Shown here piece by piece: positions 9,205-12,822 of a stretch of 12,822 nt of DNA. The notes beneath the pieces are model-generated. The model was not told where the DNA came from and did not search any database. It saw only the letters and a program-made list of their open reading frames with translations. Source of the DNA: Conidiobolus incongruus B7586 (lineage: Eukaryota; Entomophthoromycota; Entomophthoromycetes; Entomophthorales; Conidiobolaceae); contig JNEM01009723.1 of NCBI GenBank assembly GCA_000697335.1, positions 1 to 12,822 on the forward strand, in the 5' to 3' direction. The position numbers and the translations under genes were made by a program. Numbering within the stretch: the stretch's first letter is position 1; the number at the start of each line of letters is the position of its first letter.

Positions 9205-9466
9205 TCACCAATCGAGTGACTAACTGACATTAAGTTTTCACCTGTCCCTCGAATAGGCGGCTATACTATCGAGTGAGTTCCCCTGTTTAGTCCTGAACAG
9301 CTACTAGCACGTGATCCATCTAATCCCTTCAGGAATGAATCTGCTAAGGACTATAAAAACTTAAGTTCACTAACAAAACATGAAAAATTAGTTACAATCA
9401 AATTAGGCAACTGACGGTTGTTTGATTCATTTAATTTGAAATGTGTTTATTTTGGTTAAACTGATC
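9205..9466 (+). promoter_or_regulatory. Promoter-like island upstream of the small gene at 9475
   Basis: Base composition rises sharply at about 9205 from A/T runs to balanced DNA. The island contains ATCGAGTGA twice (9211-9219, 9268-9276), an E-box CACGTG (9308-9313) and a TATA box TATAAAA (9352-9358) placed 123 bp before the ATG. An imperfect 12-bp inverted repeat (AGTCCTGAACAG at 9289-9300 against CTGCTAAGGACT at 9341-9352, 10 of 12 pairing) ends on the TATA box, and a 7-bp perfect one (TCCTGAA 9291-9297 / TTCAGGA 9328-9334) nests in it. Together these look like a real RNA polymerase II promoter with a 5' UTR of roughly 90 nt. Factor identities are inference. Confidence 0.5.
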
Positions 9467-9481
9467 CGGACACAATGTCCG
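9467..9481 (+). promoter_or_regulatory. Short hairpin enclosing the start codon
   Basis: CGGACA (9467-9472), CAA (9473-9475) and TGTCCG (9476-9481) form a perfect 6-bp inverted repeat with a 3-nt loop. The ATG at 9475-9477 spans the loop edge and stem. In the mRNA this could mask the start codon; as DNA it is also a palindromic site. It may be chance, but stems this GC-rich are rare in the window. Confidence 0.35.
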
Positions 9482-9678
9482 ACTTAGCTCTAGTAGATCC
9501 TAGAGTAACTCCATACGATGAAGCAGTCAGGGTTCGTCTGACTACCCAGCTTGTAGCTGCTGCTCCCCATATCGTGAGAAGGGTGCTCGCTTATTTGGAG
9601 ACTCCGTTCGTCAAAACAGTAGTGGAGGTCGGACTGTTGTTGTTACTTGAGGCAATATATATATTGAAAAAAAAGTAA
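9475..9678 (+). CDS. 67-residue protein with one C-terminal membrane helix, family unknown
   Basis: ATG sits in a good context (ACACAATGTCC) after a TATA-containing promoter-like island. The product begins MSDLALVDPRVTPYDEAVRV. The middle (about 14-44) could form amphipathic helices with regularly spaced Arg and Val/Leu. Residues about 45-64 (KTVVEVGLLLLLEAIYILKK) form one membrane helix holding two glutamates, and the chain ends in three lysines. The topology suggests a tail-anchored or small single-pass protein; a short helix with a basic tail fits ER or mitochondrial outer membrane, but that is inference. Codons are much richer in G and C than anywhere else in the window outside the tRNAs and parts of the MARVEL-like gene, pointing to strong expression, constraint or foreign origin. 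I cannot name a family. Confidence 0.6.
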   Translation: MSDLALVDPRVTPYDEAVRVRLTTQLVAAAPHIVRRVLAYLETPFVKTVVEVGLLLLLEAIYILKKK

Positions 9679-10030
9679 CAAAATTATTTAAATTTTTAAA
9701 TTTACAATCTTTTAATATCCGGTTTCAAAAAATTTTAAATTTGAAAAATATTTTTTAAATATGTAATAAATTATATATGTAATTTACAATTATAGTAAAC
9801 ATATTAAATATATTACTAAATTTAAAACGCAAATATTTTTTATAGGTCGTTTTTAATTACTAATTTAAAATTAGAGTTTATTACCAAGATAAATCACTTC
9901 GGTTGAATAAATTATCAAATTTGATTTTATATAAACATGAAATATTACTTGATGTATTAATTAGTATAAAAATAATCTTTAAATCTTTTGGTTTTAAATT
10001 AAGAGGTTTTTATTTATTTTTATTTTGAAA
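9679..10030. other. AT-rich spacer, nothing seen
   Basis: The GC-rich island ends abruptly with the stop codon, and A/T runs resume at once. I see no gene, fold or repeat here. Confidence 0.5.
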
Positions 10031-10234
10031 ATGTTTATTTCTAAAAAATTGGAGGTTCTGACAGTGCAACCAATTCTGCAAGTTACTTTGCAGTATGATG
10101 ATAAATTTTGAACAAATATTTTAGAACAAGTCACCGATTATATTGTTTTAACAATTTTAACTGCTCAAAAAAGAACCAATTTTCCTTGTATTTGTATTAC
10201 TAGGAAGAAACTCGCATATGTGATAAAATTGTGA
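10031..10234 (+). pseudogene. Probable exon relic of unknown origin
   Basis: From ATG 10031 one frame stays readable for 67 codons with a single TGA at 10109, and ends at TGA 10232. The reading is coding-like: LEVLTVQPILQVTLQYDDKF, then NILEQVTDYIVLTILTAQKR and TNFPCICITRKKLAYVIKL. In DNA this AT-rich a stretch with so few stops and such varied residues is unlikely to be random. The second part faintly resembles the end of an L7Ae/SBP2-like RNA-binding fold, where a helix leads to a P-hydrophobic strand and an RKxL motif, but the match is too weak to assign. No neighbouring exon is visible. Confidence 0.35.
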
Positions 10235-11051
10235 ATTCGACGATTCATGTATATTATATAAAATGATGAATGTTTTCGATATATTGTTTATATTGTTCAA
10301 TCCTGATATTATTGACATTTGATAATTTATTAAGTGATAAAATTGGTGGTTCAGATTATATTATACACTGGTATTATAAACTCTAGAGGTAATTCATCAA
10401 GTTTAATATCAATGATTATTCAAGTTTTAACTTGAATAAATTCCATCATTTAATTTAAGCTTATTATATTGAAAGTAACTCAACATAATTATGCTAATTA
10501 ATCGTTATGGACTTTGTAACTAGGATTTAGTATAAAAAGATTATGAAATTGATGGTTTATTGTAAAATTTATATGAAGTCAATACACTTTCAAGTTGAAT
10601 ATAATCCGATTTAAAGCGCTCGGAGGATAGATGAATATCAACTGGTTTGGCTTTTTATACAATTATGACCTTAAGTTATTTATGATTAGGCGATATAGTC
10701 AAAAAAACCGACCGAAGCATTGCCAAAAAATTGATAATTAACTTTAAAAAGATAGAGTTAAATACTTTGCCTTGTCAAAATTGATAAATTTTGATTAATT
10801 AATGAAATTATTAATTAAGCATTAACAACTAATCAAAAAGATTCAAATATTCTTAATTGAGAAATGAGTATTCATTGATGGATGATAAGCGGTGAAGCAA
10901 TGTGGGTGATTTAATGGTTGTCCACTATTTCATTAAATTGACAATAACAAGTGGTACATTAATTAATTAAATTAAATCAAAAAAGCAAGTCAATCTGAGT
11001 TGGTACTACAGATATTTCTTTAAATACTTGATTAACACCTTTATTACATTC
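10235..11051. other. AT-rich spacer upstream of the receptor gene
   Basis: There is no supported gene. A few patches (10610-10720, 10870-10930) are slightly richer in G and C but have stops in all frames. The 3' part should contain the receptor promoter; I see no clear TATA box or repeated motif. Confidence 0.45.
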
Positions 11052-11117
11052 ATGAACTCTGAAAATTTTTATATGGAATTTTGGTATGAATCCTTGGTTT
11101 ATACTAGATTTTTTTGA
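11052..11117 (+). promoter_or_regulatory. uORF overlapping the receptor start
   Basis: ATG at 11052 opens 21 codons (MNSENFYMEFWYESLVYTRF plus F) and stops at TGA 11115-11117, which is 32 nt inside the receptor frame. It ends in a run of seven T shared with the receptor frame. An overlapping uORF of this kind would lower initiation at the receptor ATG 11086 unless ribosomes skip it. It could also be an original N-terminus now out of frame. Confidence 0.3.
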
Positions 11118-11997
11118 ATGTGTAAAATTTTTTAGTGCTATACTAATTAATGGTCTTTTATTATTTATTACATATAAACGTTTTCATCTTAAAGGTGTAG
11201 ATATATTGGTATCTTTTGTCGTATGTATCATTGATATCCTATTCTGTGCTTTGGGATTAATACATATTATTCTCTATTGGTCAACAGGTACTAATATCAA
11301 TTCAAATTCTGCGTACTGTCGATTCAATTTTGTTGTGTATTACGCTTTTGCAACGGCTGGATATCATGGAATGGTTACTCTAGGAATACTGAGGTATTTG
11401 GCCATTTGCAAAAGTATAATTATGACTGAGATGAAAGCCATCATAATTATGACAATTAGTACATCTATACAAACTACATTGCTCATCTACTTAATCACGA
11501 CCAATGATCCACTAGCCAGTTCTGACAAATTATTATGTTCTGTTAATATCATTGCACCGTCGCCATCATTTTATATATCACTTTGGATGATTATTATCAA
11601 TTATATTTATTTAGTAATTATAATATTTTGTTATATAAGGATATCAATTTATTATTATAAAAAATTGAGTTTAATGGAGTCGTCCTATTTATCAGGTGAG
11701 TCATCGACTGATATGAGGAAAAAATTGAGTCGGGCGAAGGTGATCACAGTATTAAAAACAAATGCAATCATGATTATATTTATTATTCAAATATTACCTA
11801 AAAGTATATTTGATTTGGTGAATTTCTTTACTGTTGACGCATTGGACCACGTATCTGAAGCGATCACTTTATTTATTATTAATTTTTTCCCTTTGACTTA
11901 TCCTATTTTGATTCTATTCTTTCATGATGAAACTTTCCAAGAAATGAAATTACTTCAAGTATTATGGAGTGCTAGAATTAAAAAATTACTTCATTAA
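11086..11997 (+). CDS. Class A-like seven-transmembrane receptor (GPCR)
   Basis: This is a single-exon frame of 303 residues, close to the minimum for a rhodopsin-like receptor with short termini. Predicted helices lie at about 11-31, 37-62, 79-108, 117-138, 161-189, 216-241 and 256-279. Hallmarks are Asn22 in helix 1 (LINGLLL), Asp50 in helix 2 (CIIDIL, the 2.50 position), Cys78 at the top of helix 3 and Cys151 in the second outer loop (the usual disulfide pair), LRY at 102-104 where other receptors have DRY, Pro238 in helix 6 (ILPKS) and Pro273 in helix 7 (FPLTYPILIL) where NPxxY is expected. An amphipathic helix 8 (DETFQEMKLL) follows. It should sit in the plasma membrane and signal through heterotrimeric G proteins; the ligand cannot be told. 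The third inner loop (about 190-215) is Ser- and Lys/Arg-rich. The weak DRY and NPxxY versions suggest a divergent subfamily. The frame looks intact. Confidence 0.85.
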   Translation: MNPWFILDFFECVKFFSAILINGLLLFITYKRFHLKGVDILVSFVVCIIDILFCALGLIHIILYWSTGTNINSNSAYCRFNFVVYYAFATAGYHGMVTLGILRYLAICKSIIMTEMKAIIIMTISTSIQTTLLIYLITTNDPLASSDKLLCSVNIIAPSPSFYISLWMIIINYIYLVIIIFCYIRISIYYYKKLSLMESSYLSGESSTDMRKKLSRAKVITVLKTNAIMIIFIIQILPKSIFDLVNFFTVDALDHVSEAITLFIINFFPLTYPILILFFHDETFQEMKLLQVLWSARIKKLLH

Positions 11998-12822
11998 TTA
12001 TATTTATTTTAAATGAAAATTATTTTAGAAAAGGGAAAGAATATTTCCTTATTTATGATTTCATACCTCGATTCTCATATTTTCTTTATATCAAAATAGT
12101 TTATTTATTAATATCACAATTTTTTTTCACTATAATATACAATTATTCAATCATTTTCAATATTTATTGAAGAATGAATATATATTTTAGTAATCGTCAA
12201 TTAACTCTTATATGTCTTTATAACTTATTAAACAAGTTTAATTTTTTTTCAATATTTATCAATGTAATAGATTTTAATTTATAAATATTTTATTCATAAT
12301 CTTTTTATATCATTAAATTTGTTTAAATTATTTTAAAAAAAAATCTTTAAAATAACCTAGAATTTTTTTGTTATTATTACTATTAATCAATAGTAAATAT
12401 TTAATTATAAATTCAATTATAAAATAAATAAACAATTAAAATAAAAATAGAAATTCTTGAATTTTTTTAATTAGTAATAAATATAAAAAACTATCTATAT
12501 TTAATAAATGAAAATTTTTACCATTTGATTAATTTACAAAGTTTATCACTATTATTTATTATAAATATTAAATACATAATAAAATTTAATATTGTAATAC
12601 TTTTATTAATAATTAAAATAAAAATGCATTATTTAATATTTATATTCCTATGATATAATTATATATATTAATAAATTTTCATTATATATTCTAATAGAAT
12701 TAATTTAATACTTTTAAATATAATAATATTATCTTATATTTAAAATAATGGGGAATTTTTTAATTTCTGATTTTTCAAATATATTATTAATTTTAAATAA
12801 ATAAATAAATAAATATAATATA
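11998..12822. other. AT-rich 3' flank, nothing seen
   Basis: Nearly pure A/T sequence follows the receptor stop, with no open frame on either strand and no fold that I can support. The window ends in a few AAAT repeat units (about 12796-12813). Confidence 0.5.

Noticed and set aside
9205-9680. Remnant of an LTR-type element
   Set aside because: The TATA-bearing GC-rich block suggested it, but I see no paired terminal repeats, no primer-binding site and no gag- or pol-like motif.
12796-12813. AAAT tandem repeat as a microsatellite feature
   Set aside because: Only a few units at the window edge, in DNA where such runs are expected by composition.

Overview
The window looks like AT-rich nuclear DNA of a fungus. 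Long stretches hold little but A/T runs. The genes carry short introns of about 50-60 nt with GTA...TAG borders and no bacterial signals. A rhodopsin-like seven-helix receptor, the extreme AT richness and short introns would fit an early-diverging, Conidiobolus-like (Entomophthoromycotina) fungus; that placement is inference, not read from the sequence.

Layout. 1-2100 is AT-rich with no supported gene. 2132-2570 is a patch of higher GC with a broken GATA-like zinc-finger relic. 3222-3478 may be a tiny spliced gene or another relic. 3872-5284 encodes a 470-residue membrane protein: a long proline/tyrosine/histidine-rich N-terminal half followed by a four-helix, MARVEL-like domain. tRNA-Val(AAC) lies at 5681-5754. 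A decayed acetyl-CoA transporter gene (SLC33A1/AT-1 family) with most of its introns still recognisable spans about 6148-8211. tRNA-Ala(AGC) follows on the minus strand at 8276-8348. After about 850 bp of AT-rich DNA there is an unusual GC-rich island (9205-9680): a promoter-like segment with a TATA box, an E-box and inverted repeats, driving a 67-residue protein with one C-terminal membrane helix. 10031-10234 is a probable exon relic. 11086-11997 is an intact, intronless 303-residue class A-like GPCR with an overlapping upstream ORF. The rest, to 12822, is AT-rich and empty.

The genes form no pathway or cluster. Three intact protein genes, all predicted membrane proteins and all on the plus strand, are spread among tRNA genes and several gene fossils. 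The best-supported surprises are the SLC33 pseudogene, which explains two open frames that would otherwise look like orphan genes, and the small GC-rich gene at 9475, which matches no family I can name. I found no CRISPR array, no complete mobile element and no convincing new multi-gene system.
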